A program made the translations under genes and the position numbers. Shown here one piece after another: positions 28,065 to 36,101 of a stretch of 41,040 nt of DNA (within the stretch, counting starts at the first letter, position 1; the number at the start of each line of letters is the position of its first letter). Origin of the DNA: Achromobacter pulmonis (lineage in GTDB: Bacteria > Pseudomonadota > Gammaproteobacteria > Burkholderiales > Burkholderiaceae_B); NCBI RefSeq assembly GCF_902859765.1, contig NZ_CADIJV010000040.1, forward strand, positions 1-41,040. The letters are read 5' to 3'. Below the pieces are notes generated by a model that made no database searches, was not told the DNA's origin, and saw only the letters and a list, made by a program, of their open reading frames with translations.

Positions 28065-29128
28065 TGCACAAGAAACAGGGCGTTCGCCGCCCGTCCAAGG
28101 GGAAGTGGTTGCTGGGCCTGGCGCTGGCCGCGCTATCGGCGGGCGCCATGGCGCAGCAGAAGACGTTGTACGTCGGCATGAACGGCGGCGACATGGAACG
28201 CGCCTTCACGCAGTATGTGTTCCCGGATTTCGAGAAGGCCAACAACGTCAAGATCGTGGTGGTGCCGGGCACCTCCACGGATGTGCTGGCCAAGGCCCAG
28301 GCTTTCAAGGACAAGCCGCAGATGCACGTCATGTTCCTGGATGACGGCATCATGTCGCGCGCCATTTCCATGGGCCTGTGTGCGCCGCTGGATGACGCGC
28401 CGGTGCTCAAGGATCTGTACCCCACCGCCGTCATGAAGGACCGCATGGCTGCCGGCATCGATATCGGCATGACCGGACTGGGCTACAACACCCGCCTGTT
28501 CAGCGAAAAGGGCTGGGCGCCGCCGACCTCGTGGATGGACCTGGCCGATCCCAAGTTCAAGGGCAAGGTGGTGTTCCAGTCGGCATCCAGCAGCACCTTC
28601 GGCCTGCACGGCTTCCTGATGTTCAACCGCATCGAGGGCGGCACCGACCAGAACACCGAGCCCGGCTTCAAGAAGTGGGGGTCCACCATCGGCCCCAACG
28701 TGCTGGAGTACATCCCCAATTCGGCCAAGCTGGCCGAGATGATCCAGTCCAATGAGGCCGCCATCTTCCCGCTGACCCCGACCGCCATCGCGCGCCTGAA
28801 GAAGCGCGACATCCCGGTGGAATACGTCCAGCCCAAGGAAGGCTCGGTGATCCTGATGGTGGCCGAATGCGTCATCGCCAAAAACAGCGAACCGGAACTG
28901 GCGCAGAAGCTGGCGCTGTACCTGCTGTCGCCGCAGGCGCAGGCCAAGGCACTGGAAATGGGCGGCCATTTCCCGTCCAATACGAAGGTTCAACCGCCGG
29001 CCGGCAGCGAAGAGACGCTCAAGCGTTTCCAAGGCTACATGGCCAACGCCAAGATCCTGGACTGGGAGCAGATCAACGCCACCCGTCCGGCCTTCAACGC
29101 GCGCTGGAACCGCACGGTCGAACGCTGA
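28061..29128 (+). CDS. PotD-like ABC transporter substrate-binding protein, module 1
   Basis: Periplasmic binding protein of the spermidine/putrescine/opine family, 355 residues. A signal peptide has a long basic start and the core WLLGLALAALSAGAMA with cleavage after AMA. The mature part includes TLYVGMNGGDMERAFTQYV and MFLDDGIMSRAISMGLCAPL, and shares architecture with the module 2 protein at 32294. The start overlaps the beta stop (ATGA); ATG 28064 is an alternative. Having the binding protein after the dehydrogenase genes and overlapping them ties transport and oxidation of one compound together. Confidence 0.9.
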   Translation: MMHKKQGVRRPSKGKWLLGLALAALSAGAMAQQKTLYVGMNGGDMERAFTQYVFPDFEKANNVKIVVVPGTSTDVLAKAQAFKDKPQMHVMFLDDGIMSRAISMGLCAPLDDAPVLKDLYPTAVMKDRMAAGIDIGMTGLGYNTRLFSEKGWAPPTSWMDLADPKFKGKVVFQSASSSTFGLHGFLMFNRIEGGTDQNTEPGFKKWGSTIGPNVLEYIPNSAKLAEMIQSNEAAIFPLTPTAIARLKKRDIPVEYVQPKEGSVILMVAECVIAKNSEPELAQKLALYLLSPQAQAKALEMGGHFPSNTKVQPPAGSEETLKRFQGYMANAKILDWEQINATRPAFNARWNRTVER

Positions 29129-29137
29129 CGACCGGCG

Positions 29138-29175
29138 CGCCGCGCCGTCCGCGAGCGCTCGCGGGCAGCGCGGCG
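29138..29175. repeat. Large imperfect palindrome after the module 1 binding-protein gene
   Basis: The arms 29138-29156 and 29157-29175 are inverted copies matching at 17 of 19 positions; the centre is the perfect CCGCGAGCGCTCGCGG. No T run follows. It begins 10 bases after the binding-protein stop and could end transcription weakly or protect the mRNA 3' end. Confidence 0.7.
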
Positions 29176-29221
29176 TCGATCCCACCCAGGGCGCGCGCGC
29201 CCGCAACGGAGTAGGCAAGGC

Positions 29222-30160
29222 ATGCGGCTCATCATCAGGTCCGGCGACGAATCGGCCATGCAGGAATGGCGCGCGCATTTTCGCGTATACGCGCCCGACC
29301 TGGAGATCGTCGGCTGGCGCGATAAGGTCGATCCCGCTTCCATCGACTACGCCCTGGTGTGGGCCCCCGAGCCCGGCCGCCTGGCCACCTTCCCCAATCT
29401 CAAGCTCATCATCAGCGCGGGCGCCGGCGTCGATCACATCGTCGCCGACCCGGCCTGGCCGCGCCATCTGCCCGTCGCCCGCATGGTCACGCCGCGCACC
29501 GAGACCGAGATGGCCGAATTCGTGCTGACCAGCGCCTTGATGCTGACCCGCGACCTCAAGCGCGCCATCGACCAGCAGGCCCGCCGCCACTGGGAACTTT
29601 ACGACTCGCTGCGCGTGGCCGCCGACGTGCGCGTCGGCATCATGGGCCTGGGCCATCTCGGCATCGCCGCCGCGCGCCTGCTGTCGCGGGTCGGCTTTCC
29701 GGTCAGCGGCTGGTCGCGCGGCGCCAGCGCCCTGCCCGATGGCTTGCCGTCCTATGCCGGACAGGCGCAATTCGGCGAGTTCCTCGCAGGCGCCGACCTG
29801 CTGGTCTGCCTGCTGCCGGCCACCGATGCCACCCGCGGTATTCTCAATCGCGACACCTTCGCCCAGCTGCCGCGCGGCGCCAGCCTCATCAACGCCGGCC
29901 GCGGCGCCCACCTGGTCACGCAGGATCTGCTCGATGCCCTCGACGACGGCCACCTGCACCAGGCCGTGCTCGATGTGTTCGACCCCGAACCCCTGCCTCC
30001 CGAGTCTGCGCTCTGGGCCCACCCCGGCATCATCATCACGCCCCACTGCGCCGCCATCCCCGACCGCCGCGAGCGCGCCCGCCACACCGCCTGGCTGATC
30101 GCCGCCAACGAACGCGGCGAGGCCCTGCCCAATATCTACGACCCCGCGCGCGGCTACTGA
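29222..30160 (+). CDS. GhrA-like D-2-hydroxyacid dehydrogenase (glyoxylate/hydroxypyruvate reductase type)
   Basis: NAD(P)-dependent reductase of 2-oxo acids, 312 residues, the length of E. coli GhrA. The nucleotide motif is VGIMGLGHLGIAAARLL, the SR in SGWSR follows the second strand as in NADPH-preferring members, and the catalytic residues fall at R227 (NAGRG), E256 (DPEPLP) and H275 (TPHCAA), the same positions as in GhrA. It reduces glyoxylate, hydroxypyruvate or a related oxo acid. It lies 93 bases after the binding-protein gene, beyond the palindrome. In context it may remove an oxo acid released by the dehydrogenase. Confidence 0.9.
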   Translation: MRLIIRSGDESAMQEWRAHFRVYAPDLEIVGWRDKVDPASIDYALVWAPEPGRLATFPNLKLIISAGAGVDHIVADPAWPRHLPVARMVTPRTETEMAEFVLTSALMLTRDLKRAIDQQARRHWELYDSLRVAADVRVGIMGLGHLGIAAARLLSRVGFPVSGWSRGASALPDGLPSYAGQAQFGEFLAGADLLVCLLPATDATRGILNRDTFAQLPRGASLINAGRGAHLVTQDLLDALDDGHLHQAVLDVFDPEPLPPESALWAHPGIIITPHCAAIPDRRERARHTAWLIAANERGEALPNIYDPARGY

Positions 30161-30176
30161 AAACCCGGCAAAGCAG

Positions 30177-30224
30177 TTATCCACAGCTGGCTCGTTGCGC
30201 TAAAACCCCATGGGCTGTGGAAAA
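30177..30224. promoter_or_regulatory. Pair of inverted DnaA boxes in an intergenic region
   Basis: TTATCCACA at 30177-30185 matches the DnaA-box consensus exactly. TGTGGAAAA at 30216-30224 is TTTTCCACA on the minus strand, also within the relaxed consensus TTWTNCACA. They lie in the 212-base gap before the AraC-GyrI gene. That gap also holds a run of seven C (30302-30308) and A-rich stretches, with no clear sigma-70 promoter. Function, such as DnaA titration or transcription control, is speculative. Confidence 0.4.
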
Positions 30225-30372
30225 CTTGTTTTCCCCGCGCCGCCCTCGGCTCGGCTCTCCTGGCGCCTACAGAACGCCGCCCGCCACCCGCAAAAAGATC
30301 TCCCCCCCACACAAAAAACCGCAAAATCTGCAAACCCGCCCCGCCTACATTGCTCCTCAAGGAGCCGCGCAA

Positions 30373-31206
30373 GTGAAACCCCAGACCCGCACCGCCTACG
30401 CCCGGCGCATGGACCCCGTCCTGCGCTGGCTGGCCAGCCACCCCGACGCCGACCCTGACCTGTACCGGTTGGCCGACCTGGCTTGCCTGTCGCCCTATCA
30501 TTTCCACCGCGTCTACCGCGCGCTGATGGGCGAAACCGTGAACGCCACCGTGCAGCGCATCCGCATGCACCGCGCGGCCGTCTCGCTGGGCAGCACCGGG
30601 GATTCCTTGCGTGACGTTGCGCAGCGCGCCGGCTACGAGTCGGACGCCGCCTTCAATCGCGCGTTCGGCGCGACCTTCGGCATTGCGCCGGGGCGCTACC
30701 GCGCGACCCGCTCCCGACCCTTCAATCCCAAGGAGCTAGGCATGTACCCCATCACCATCGAAACCTTCCCCGGCGCCGTGCTGGCCGCCTTGCCGCATCA
30801 GGGCAGCTACCAGGAAATCGGCCCGGTCTTCTCCCGCGCCTTCATGCTCGCCGTCAGCCGTGGCCTGGCCGGCCCCGAGGCCATTGGCTTTGGCGTGTAT
30901 TTCGACGATCCCGAGCAAGTGCCCGCGGCCCGGCTGCGGTCCATGGCCGGCATGCCGGTCGCGCCCGACGCCGATCTGGGCGACGAACTGGAGCGGTTCG
31001 AGATTCCCGCCCTGCGCTGCGCCATGCTGACCTACACCGGTCCGTACAACGAGATGGACAAGGCCTATAACTGGATGTTCTCGGAATGGCTGCCGGGCAG
31101 CGGCAGCGTGCCGGCCGACTTTCCGATGTTCGAGCAGTACCTGAACGACCCGCGCACGACGCCGCCCGCGCAATTGCGCACGCGCATCTGCATGCCGCTG
31201 AAGTAA
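30373..31206 (+). CDS. AraC-type regulator with GyrI-like effector domain
   Basis: A 277-residue two-domain protein. The N-terminal AraC/XylS DNA-binding domain (about residues 10-115) contains LADLACLSPYHFHRVYRAL and the second helix-turn-helix DVAQRAGYESDAAFNRAF with the usual APGRYR end. From about 130 a GyrI-like (SbmC/Rob/BmrR-type) small-molecule-binding domain runs from ITIETFPGAVLAALPHQGS to RTRICMPLK. The start is GTG 30373, because AAGGAG sits 8 bases upstream and the family sequence begins there; ATG 30409 is the alternative. It is a single gene between the two modules and convergent with GntR. It may sense drugs or cationic compounds; no target is evident. Confidence 0.87.
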   Translation: MKPQTRTAYARRMDPVLRWLASHPDADPDLYRLADLACLSPYHFHRVYRALMGETVNATVQRIRMHRAAVSLGSTGDSLRDVAQRAGYESDAAFNRAFGATFGIAPGRYRATRSRPFNPKELGMYPITIETFPGAVLAALPHQGSYQEIGPVFSRAFMLAVSRGLAGPEAIGFGVYFDDPEQVPAARLRSMAGMPVAPDADLGDELERFEIPALRCAMLTYTGPYNEMDKAYNWMFSEWLPGSGSVPADFPMFEQYLNDPRTTPPAQLRTRICMPLK

Positions 31207-31214
31207 GCGCCCGC

Positions 31215-31246
31215 GGCGGCGGCCGCGTCCATCAGGACCCGCCGCC
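31215..31246. terminator. GC-rich hairpin between convergent regulator genes
   Basis: GGCGGCGG (31215-31222) pairs with CCGCCGCC (31239-31246) around a 16-base loop, between the AraC-GyrI and GntR stops. It lacks a T run, so termination is only probable from position. Confidence 0.4.
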
Positions 31247-31260
31247 GGCGTGCGCGTCTG

Positions 31261-32058
31261 TCAGGCCACGTTGAGCGACATCGAGTACTTCATCTTGTCG
31301 TGCGGGAACGTGGTGATGGTGGCCAGCAGCAGCACCCCGCCGCCGCCGTAGTAGCGGCGCGTGATCACAAAGCCCGCCGTCCGCGGTTCCACATGGAGCT
31401 GTCGGGCGATGCCCGCGGCGATTGGCGTGGCCGAGAATTCCTGGTTGACCTCGTGGATGCGGTTGCCGAAATGATCTTCGATCAACCGCAGCAGCGAAAT
31501 GCGCGGCTGGATGTCGGCGCGCAGGTCCGAGTGCGCCGGGTCGGCGTAGATCAGCGTGCAGGCCACCGGCGTGTCCTGGTCGCCCAGCGTCTTGATGGAA
31601 TTGATATGCAGCCATGAACGGCCGGCCTCGGTCCCGAGCGTCTCGGCCAGGCGCCGGGTCAGCTTGACGGTGCGCACTTCCTGCACCAGCAGCGCGGCGT
31701 TGCGCGCGTATTGCAGCAAGTCCGGGAACTGCGAAATGCGCTGCGTGAAGCGCGTGCTGGCATGGGCGGTCTCGACCCGCGTGCCCACGCCGGGGCGGCG
31801 CGACACCATGCCGGCCACCGTCAGCATGCGGATGGCCTCGCGGATGGTGTGGCGGCTGGCGCCGAACTGGTCGCACAGCTCATGCTCGGTCGGCAGCAGC
31901 GTCATGACCGGGTAGCGGCCGCTGCCGATGTCGCGCGCCAATTGCTGGTAGATGCTCTTGTAGCGCGGGCCGCCGGCCTCATCGTCCGGCACCGAGGCCT
32001 GGCCGCGGGCCTCGCGCGCGACGGCCGGATCGGGCGCGCGGTCGGAGGATCGGGTCAT
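31261..32058 (-). CDS. GntR/HutC-family (UTRA) regulator of module 2
   Basis: A 265-residue regulator of the GntR family, HutC subgroup. The winged helix-turn-helix includes YQQLARDIGSGRYPVMTLLP, HELCDQFGASRHTIREAIR and GMVSRRPGVGTRV. The UTRA effector domain follows and includes RLIEDHFGNRIHEVNQEFS and a C-terminal ITRRYYGGGGVLLL strand pair. ATG 32058 was chosen because AAGGAG lies 5-10 bases upstream; the frame is open to 32106 but that part overlaps the operator. It is divergent from the binding-protein gene at 32294 across three palindromic sites. It is probably a repressor relieved by the imported compound or its product. Confidence 0.9.
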   Translation of the reverse strand: MTRSSDRAPDPAVAREARGQASVPDDEAGGPRYKSIYQQLARDIGSGRYPVMTLLPTEHELCDQFGASRHTIREAIRMLTVAGMVSRRPGVGTRVETAHASTRFTQRISQFPDLLQYARNAALLVQEVRTVKLTRRLAETLGTEAGRSWLHINSIKTLGDQDTPVACTLIYADPAHSDLRADIQPRISLLRLIEDHFGNRIHEVNQEFSATPIAAGIARQLHVEPRTAGFVITRRYYGGGGVLLLATITTFPHDKMKYSMSLNVA

Positions 32059-32094
32059 GGGTGGCTCCTTTTTTTGTCCTATTTCTATCGGGGT

Positions 32095-32170
32095 TTGTCC
32101 GGACAATAACCGATTGACAAGACAGTCTCTGCGGATCCATTATTTGTCCGGACATTCATGTACGGACAAA
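32095..32170. promoter_or_regulatory. Array of TTGTCCGGACAA-type operators
   Basis: TTGTCCGGACAA at 32095-32106 is a perfect 12-base palindrome. TTGTCCGGACAT at 32144-32155 repeats it with one change at the edge, and TGTACGGACAAA at 32159-32170 is a third, weaker copy with TTGTACGGCGGACA (32171-32184) behind it. The first two flank the promoter at 32114-32143; the second would cover the transcription start. This arrangement fits repression by the divergent GntR protein. Confidence 0.72.
32114..32143 (+). promoter_or_regulatory. Sigma-70 promoter of module 2
   Basis: TTGACA at 32114-32119 is a perfect -35. With an 18-base spacer, CATTAT at 32138-32143 is the -10 (four of six). Transcription should start near 32150, within the second operator, giving a leader of about 144 bases before the binding-protein gene. 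Confidence 0.65.
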
Positions 32171-32198
32171 TTGTACGGCGGACATGAGGTCGCGGGGC

Positions 32199-32218
32199 AA
32201 GCGGGGCCGCTTTTTTTT
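32199..32218 (+). terminator. Possible attenuator hairpin in the module 2 leader
   Basis: AAGCG (32199-32203) can pair with CGCTT (32208-32212) around a four-base loop, and the stem runs into eight consecutive T (32211-32218). It lies after the promoter and before the first gene. The stem is short, so this may be only a T-rich leader. Confidence 0.35.
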
Positions 32219-32293
32219 CAGTGGCGAGTCCATCCCCGGATTCAGGCGGCATCGGTAGTTCTTGCAGTTTTCTTCCAATAAACGGGGGTTTTC

Positions 32294-33325
32294 ATGGGCA
32301 AGTTACTCGCAGTCCTGACGGCGGCCACGGTGGCCGCCGGTGTGTGCGCCAACGCGCAGGCGCAGCAGAAACTGGTGGTCGCCGGCTACGGCGGTTCGTT
32401 CGAAGACATCATGCGCAAAGACATCTTCCCGCCCTTCGCCAAGCAGCATGGCGTAGAGCTGGACTATGTGGCCGGCAACTCCACCAACACGGTGGCGCGC
32501 CTGCAGGCGCAGAAAAGCAACCAGCAGATCGACGTGGCGATCATCGACGACGGTCCGATGTACCAGGCCATCGCGCTCGGCTTCTGCGCGCCGATCCAGG
32601 GCCTGCCGGCCAACGATCTCTACGGCACGGCCCGCTACAAGGACGACAAGGCGGTGGCCATCGGCATCGTGGCCACCGGCATCATGTACAACAAGAAGGT
32701 CTTCGAAGAACGCAAGTGGGCTCCGCCCACCTCTTGGAAGGACCTGAAGGATCCCAAGTACAAGAAGCAACTGGTGGTGCCGCCGCTGAACAACACCTAT
32801 GGCCTGCACGCGCTGGTGGAATACGCCCGCGAAGGCGGGGGCGGCGAAAAGAACATCGATCCGGGTTTCAAGACCTTCAAGGACGAGATCGGCCCCAACG
32901 TGTTGGTCTACGAACCCTCGCCCGGCAAGATGACGGAACTGTTCTCCAGCGGGCAAGCCGCCATCGCCGTATGGGGCAGCGGGCGCGTCAAGGCATTCGC
33001 CGACACCGGCTTCCCGGTGGGCTTCGTCTATCCGCGCGAAGGCGCCTATGCCTTGTTGTCGTCGGTGTGTCCGGTGGCCAAGGCCAATGCCAATCCGCTG
33101 GCGCAGGCTTTCGTGAACTACCTGGTCAGCCCGCCGGTGCAGGAAAAGCTGGCCAGCGCCTATGGCTACGGTCCGGTCAACAAGCTGGCCAAGGTGGCCG
33201 ACGATCCGCGCGTGCCGCTACCGATCGGCAAGCGCGCCGATGCCCTGATCGTGATCGACTGGGACACGGTCAACCAGAACCGCGAAGACTGGAACAAGCG
33301 CTGGACGCGCGAAATCGAGCGTTGA
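32294..33325 (+). CDS. PotD-like ABC transporter substrate-binding protein, module 2
   Basis: Periplasmic binding protein, 343 residues. The signal peptide is LLAVLTAATVAAGVCANAQA, with cleavage after AQA. The mature protein begins QQKLVVAGYGGSFEDIM and includes VAIIDDGPMYQAIALGFCAP, paralogous to the module 1 protein at 28061, and PPTSWKDLKDPKYKK, common in PotD/opine-binding proteins. It is the first gene of module 2, about 144 bases from the predicted transcription start. A stem-loop follows its stop. Spermidine itself is not implied, as the family binds many amines and amine acids. Confidence 0.92.
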   Translation: MGKLLAVLTAATVAAGVCANAQAQQKLVVAGYGGSFEDIMRKDIFPPFAKQHGVELDYVAGNSTNTVARLQAQKSNQQIDVAIIDDGPMYQAIALGFCAPIQGLPANDLYGTARYKDDKAVAIGIVATGIMYNKKVFEERKWAPPTSWKDLKDPKYKKQLVVPPLNNTYGLHALVEYAREGGGGEKNIDPGFKTFKDEIGPNVLVYEPSPGKMTELFSSGQAAIAVWGSGRVKAFADTGFPVGFVYPREGAYALLSSVCPVAKANANPLAQAFVNYLVSPPVQEKLASAYGYGPVNKLAKVADDPRVPLPIGKRADALIVIDWDTVNQNREDWNKRWTREIER

Positions 33326-33347
33326 AGTTCGTACACCAGCACGCAAC

Positions 33348-33367
33348 GGCGGCGCGGGCGCGCCGCC
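33348..33367 (+). repeat. Perfect stem-loop between binding-protein and ATPase genes
   Basis: GGCGGCGC and GCGCCGCC form a perfect 8-bp stem with loop GGGC, in the 55-base gap after the binding-protein gene. It has no T run and is probably an mRNA processing or stabilising element that raises binding-protein output over the downstream genes. Confidence 0.6.
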
Positions 33368-33380
33368 AGCGGGAGCATCC

Positions 33381-34436
33381 ATGACCTATCTCGTATTGAA
33401 CCGCCTGTCCAAGCGCTACGGCGACCTGACGGCGGTGGAAGACCTGAGCCTGTCGGTCGAGCGGGGCGAGTTCATCTCGCTGCTGGGACCGTCCGGTTGC
33501 GGCAAGACCACCACCTTGCAGATGATCGCCGGGTTCGTCGAACCCAGCGGCGGCAGCATCGTGCTCGACGGCAAGGACGTCAGTCGCATACCGGCCAACA
33601 AACGCGGGCTGGGCATGGTGTTCCAGAACTATGCGCTGTTTCCGCACATGACCGCGGCCGAGAACGTGTCGTTCGGCCTGGAGATGCAGCGCGTCGGCAA
33701 GCAGGAACGGCAGGCGCGCGTGGCCGAGGCGCTCAAGCTGGTGGGCCTGGCGCACCTGGCCGACCGCCATCCGGCGCGCATGTCGGGCGGCCAGCAGCAG
33801 CGCGTGGCGTTGGCGCGTGCGCTGGTGATCCGGCCCAGCGTGTTGCTGCTGGACGAGCCGCTGTCGAATCTGGATGCCAAGCTGCGCGAGGAAATGCAGC
33901 TGGAGCTGCGCAGCATCCAGCGTACCGTCGGCACCACCACCATCCTGGTGACGCACGACCAGTCCGAAGCGCTGGCCCTGTCGGATCGGGTGGTGGTGAT
34001 GAACCAGGGGCGGGTCGAGCAAGTGGCGGAGCCGTTCGCCGCCTACGAGGCGCCGAACAGCCGTTTTGTCGGCGGATTCCTGGGCAAGGCCAACATCTTC
34101 ACGCCGACGCCGCAGACTTATGCGGATGAGGTGCGCGCGCGCATCGGCGAGGCCCACATTCCCATGGAGGGCCAGCCGGTGCCCCAGGGTGCGGTAATCG
34201 TGCGGCCTGAGAAAATCCTGTTCGCCGAGGCCGGCGCCTGTGCCCTGCCCGGCCGCATGAAGACGCGCGTGTTCCAGGGCAACCACTGGCTGTGCCAGGT
34301 CGATACATCGGTGGGCGAGGTGCTGGTGATCCGCCAGAACGACGGCGTGCCGGTGCCGGCCGAAGGTGAAACCGTGCATCTGCGCTGGCGCGCGCAAGAC
34401 ATGTGCGCCGTGGCCGGCCAGGAGTCCCCGCAATGA
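33381..34436 (+). CDS. PotA-like ABC transporter ATP-binding protein, module 2
   Basis: ATPase of the module 2 importer, 351 residues. Walker A is GPSGCGKTT, the signature [15 protein letters not shown], Walker B VLLLDEPLSNLDAKL and the switch His is in LVTHDQSEAL. A TOBE-type C-terminal domain follows about residue 240 and includes AVIVRPEKILFAEAG. It is closely similar to the ATPase at 22365. The stop overlaps the next permease start as ATGA. A GCGGGAG ribosome-binding site precedes the ATG. Confidence 0.94.
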   Translation: MTYLVLNRLSKRYGDLTAVEDLSLSVERGEFISLLGPSGCGKTTTLQMIAGFVEPSGGSIVLDGKDVSRIPANKRGLGMVFQNYALFPHMTAAENVSFGLEMQRVGKQERQARVAEALKLVGLAHLADRHPARMSGGQQQRVALARALVIRPSVLLLDEPLSNLDAKLREEMQLELRSIQRTVGTTTILVTHDQSEALALSDRVVVMNQGRVEQVAEPFAAYEAPNSRFVGGFLGKANIFTPTPQTYADEVRARIGEAHIPMEGQPVPQGAVIVRPEKILFAEAGACALPGRMKTRVFQGNHWLCQVDTSVGEVLVIRQNDGVPVPAEGETVHLRWRAQDMCAVAGQESPQ

Positions 34437-35299
34437 GCGCGCGCGCCAACCCCTGGCTGTTGAGCGCGCCGGCGCTGGCCGTCTACGCCACCTTCCTGGT
34501 GGTGCCGATGGCGCTGGTGTTGCTGATCAGTTTCTTCGACTTCCAGTTCTATGGCGGCATGCAAGCCACCTTCACCTGGAAGAACTACATCGAGATCTTC
34601 AGCGACGGCTACTACTACGAGATCTACGCCCGCACCTTCGGCGTCGCGGCGCTGGTGACGGTGGCCTGCCTGCTTCTGGGCACGGCCGAGGCCTACGTGC
34701 TGTCGCGCATGGCCAATCCGTGGAAGGGCCTGTTCCTGATGGTGGTGCTGGGGCCGCTGCTGATTTCGGTGGTGGTGCGCACACTGGGCTGGGCATTGCT
34801 GTTCGGCTCCACCGGCCTGATCAACAAGGCGCTGATGGGCATTGGCCTGATCTCGACGCCGATCGACCTGATGTACAGCAACCTGGGCGTGGGCATTGCG
34901 CTGACGCACGTGCTGGTGCCGTTCATGGTGATCTCGGTGTGGGCCTCGCTGCAGCGGATCAATCCGTCGACCGAGGCCGCCGCGCTGTCGCTGGGCGCCA
35001 GCCAGTTCACCGTGATCCGGCGCGTGATCGTGCCGCAGGTGATGCCCGGCATCCTGTCCGGCTCGATCATGGTGTTCGCGATGGCGGCCAGCTCCTTCGC
35101 CACGCCGGCGATTATCGGCGGAAGGCGCCTGAAGAACGTGGCGACCGCCGCCTACGACGAGTTCCTGAACACGCTCAACTGGCCGCTGGGCGCGGCGCTG
35201 GCGGTGGTGTTGCTGGTGGCGACCGTGGTGGTGCTGCTGTCGGCCAACCGGTTGATCGAGCGCCGCTATGGCGCGGTCTTCAATCCGTCGGGGGCCTGA
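34433..35299 (+). CDS. PotB-like ABC transporter permease, module 2
   Basis: Inner-membrane permease, 288 residues with about six helices. It has AYVLSRMANPWKGLFLMVV and LLISVVVRTLGWALLFGS, matching the module 1 permease at 23440. Its coupling loop TEAAALSLGASQFTVIRR then VIVPQVMPGIL keeps the conserved Gly. ATG 34433 overlaps the ATPase stop; a longer frame from 34403 is less likely. It pairs with the permease starting at 35301, one base after this stop. Confidence 0.92.
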   Translation: MSARANPWLLSAPALAVYATFLVVPMALVLLISFFDFQFYGGMQATFTWKNYIEIFSDGYYYEIYARTFGVAALVTVACLLLGTAEAYVLSRMANPWKGLFLMVVLGPLLISVVVRTLGWALLFGSTGLINKALMGIGLISTPIDLMYSNLGVGIALTHVLVPFMVISVWASLQRINPSTEAAALSLGASQFTVIRRVIVPQVMPGILSGSIMVFAMAASSFATPAIIGGRRLKNVATAAYDEFLNTLNWPLGAALAVVLLVATVVVLLSANRLIERRYGAVFNPSGA

Positions 35300-35300
35300 C

Positions 35301-36101
35301 ATGAACTTCCGCAATGGCCCGATCGGCCTGCTGTTCCATACGGTTTTCATCCTGTTCATCCTGGCGCCCATCGTCATGGTGTGCGCGGTGGCCTTCACCG
35401 CCGAAGGCTTCATCTCGCTGCCCAGCGGCGGCCTGTCGCTGCGTTGGTTCCGCGCCATTCTCGACAACCCCCGTTTCATCGAGGCGTTCTGGTTCAGCCT
35501 GGGGTTGGGCGCATTGTCGGCCACCCTGGCGATCGGGCTGGCGGTGCCGAGCGCGCTGGCGCTGGCCCGCAACCGCTTTCGCGGCCGCGAGGCGCTGGTG
35601 GCCTTTTTCCTGTCGCCGCTGATGATTCCGCACGTCGTGTTGGGGCTGGCTTTCCTGAAGTTCTTCACCACCGTGGATCTGGCGGGCACCTATGTGGGGT
35701 TGGTGGTGGCGCACGTCATCCTCATCATGCCGTACGCATTGCGCCTGGTGCTGGCGTCGGCCACCGGCATCGACCCGGCGCTGGAGCGTGCCGCGCAATC
35801 GCTGGGCGCGTCGAACTGGACCGCGTTCCGGCGCGTGGTGTTGCCGCTGTTGCTGCCGGGCGTGGTCAGTGGCTGGGTGATTGCCTTCATCACCAGTTTC
35901 GACGAGCTGACCATGTCGATCTTCATCGCCTCGCCGTCGACCACCACGCTGCCGGTGCGCATCTTCCTGCACATCGAGGACACCATCGACCCGCTGGTGA
36001 CGGCGGTGTCCGCCGTGCTGATCTACGTGACCATCATCGCCATCTTCATCCTGGACCGCTTCGTGGGCCTGGAAAAGCTGTTTGTCGGAAAGGGACGCTA
36101 A
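35301..36101 (+). CDS. PotC-like ABC transporter permease, module 2
   Basis: Second permease of the module 2 importer, 266 residues with about six helices. The N-terminus GPIGLLFHTVFILFILAPIV, the loop LERAAQSLGASNWTAFRR then VVLPLLLPGVV, and the late FDELTMSIFIASPSTTTLP all match the module 1 counterpart at 24343. The frame is open upstream, but ATG 35301 directly follows the previous stop. Its TAA stop shares a base with the next start (TAATG), so the flavoprotein that follows is translationally coupled to transport. Confidence 0.92.
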   Translation: MNFRNGPIGLLFHTVFILFILAPIVMVCAVAFTAEGFISLPSGGLSLRWFRAILDNPRFIEAFWFSLGLGALSATLAIGLAVPSALALARNRFRGREALVAFFLSPLMIPHVVLGLAFLKFFTTVDLAGTYVGLVVAHVILIMPYALRLVLASATGIDPALERAAQSLGASNWTAFRRVVLPLLLPGVVSGWVIAFITSFDELTMSIFIASPSTTTLPVRIFLHIEDTIDPLVTAVSAVLIYVTIIAIFILDRFVGLEKLFVGKGR

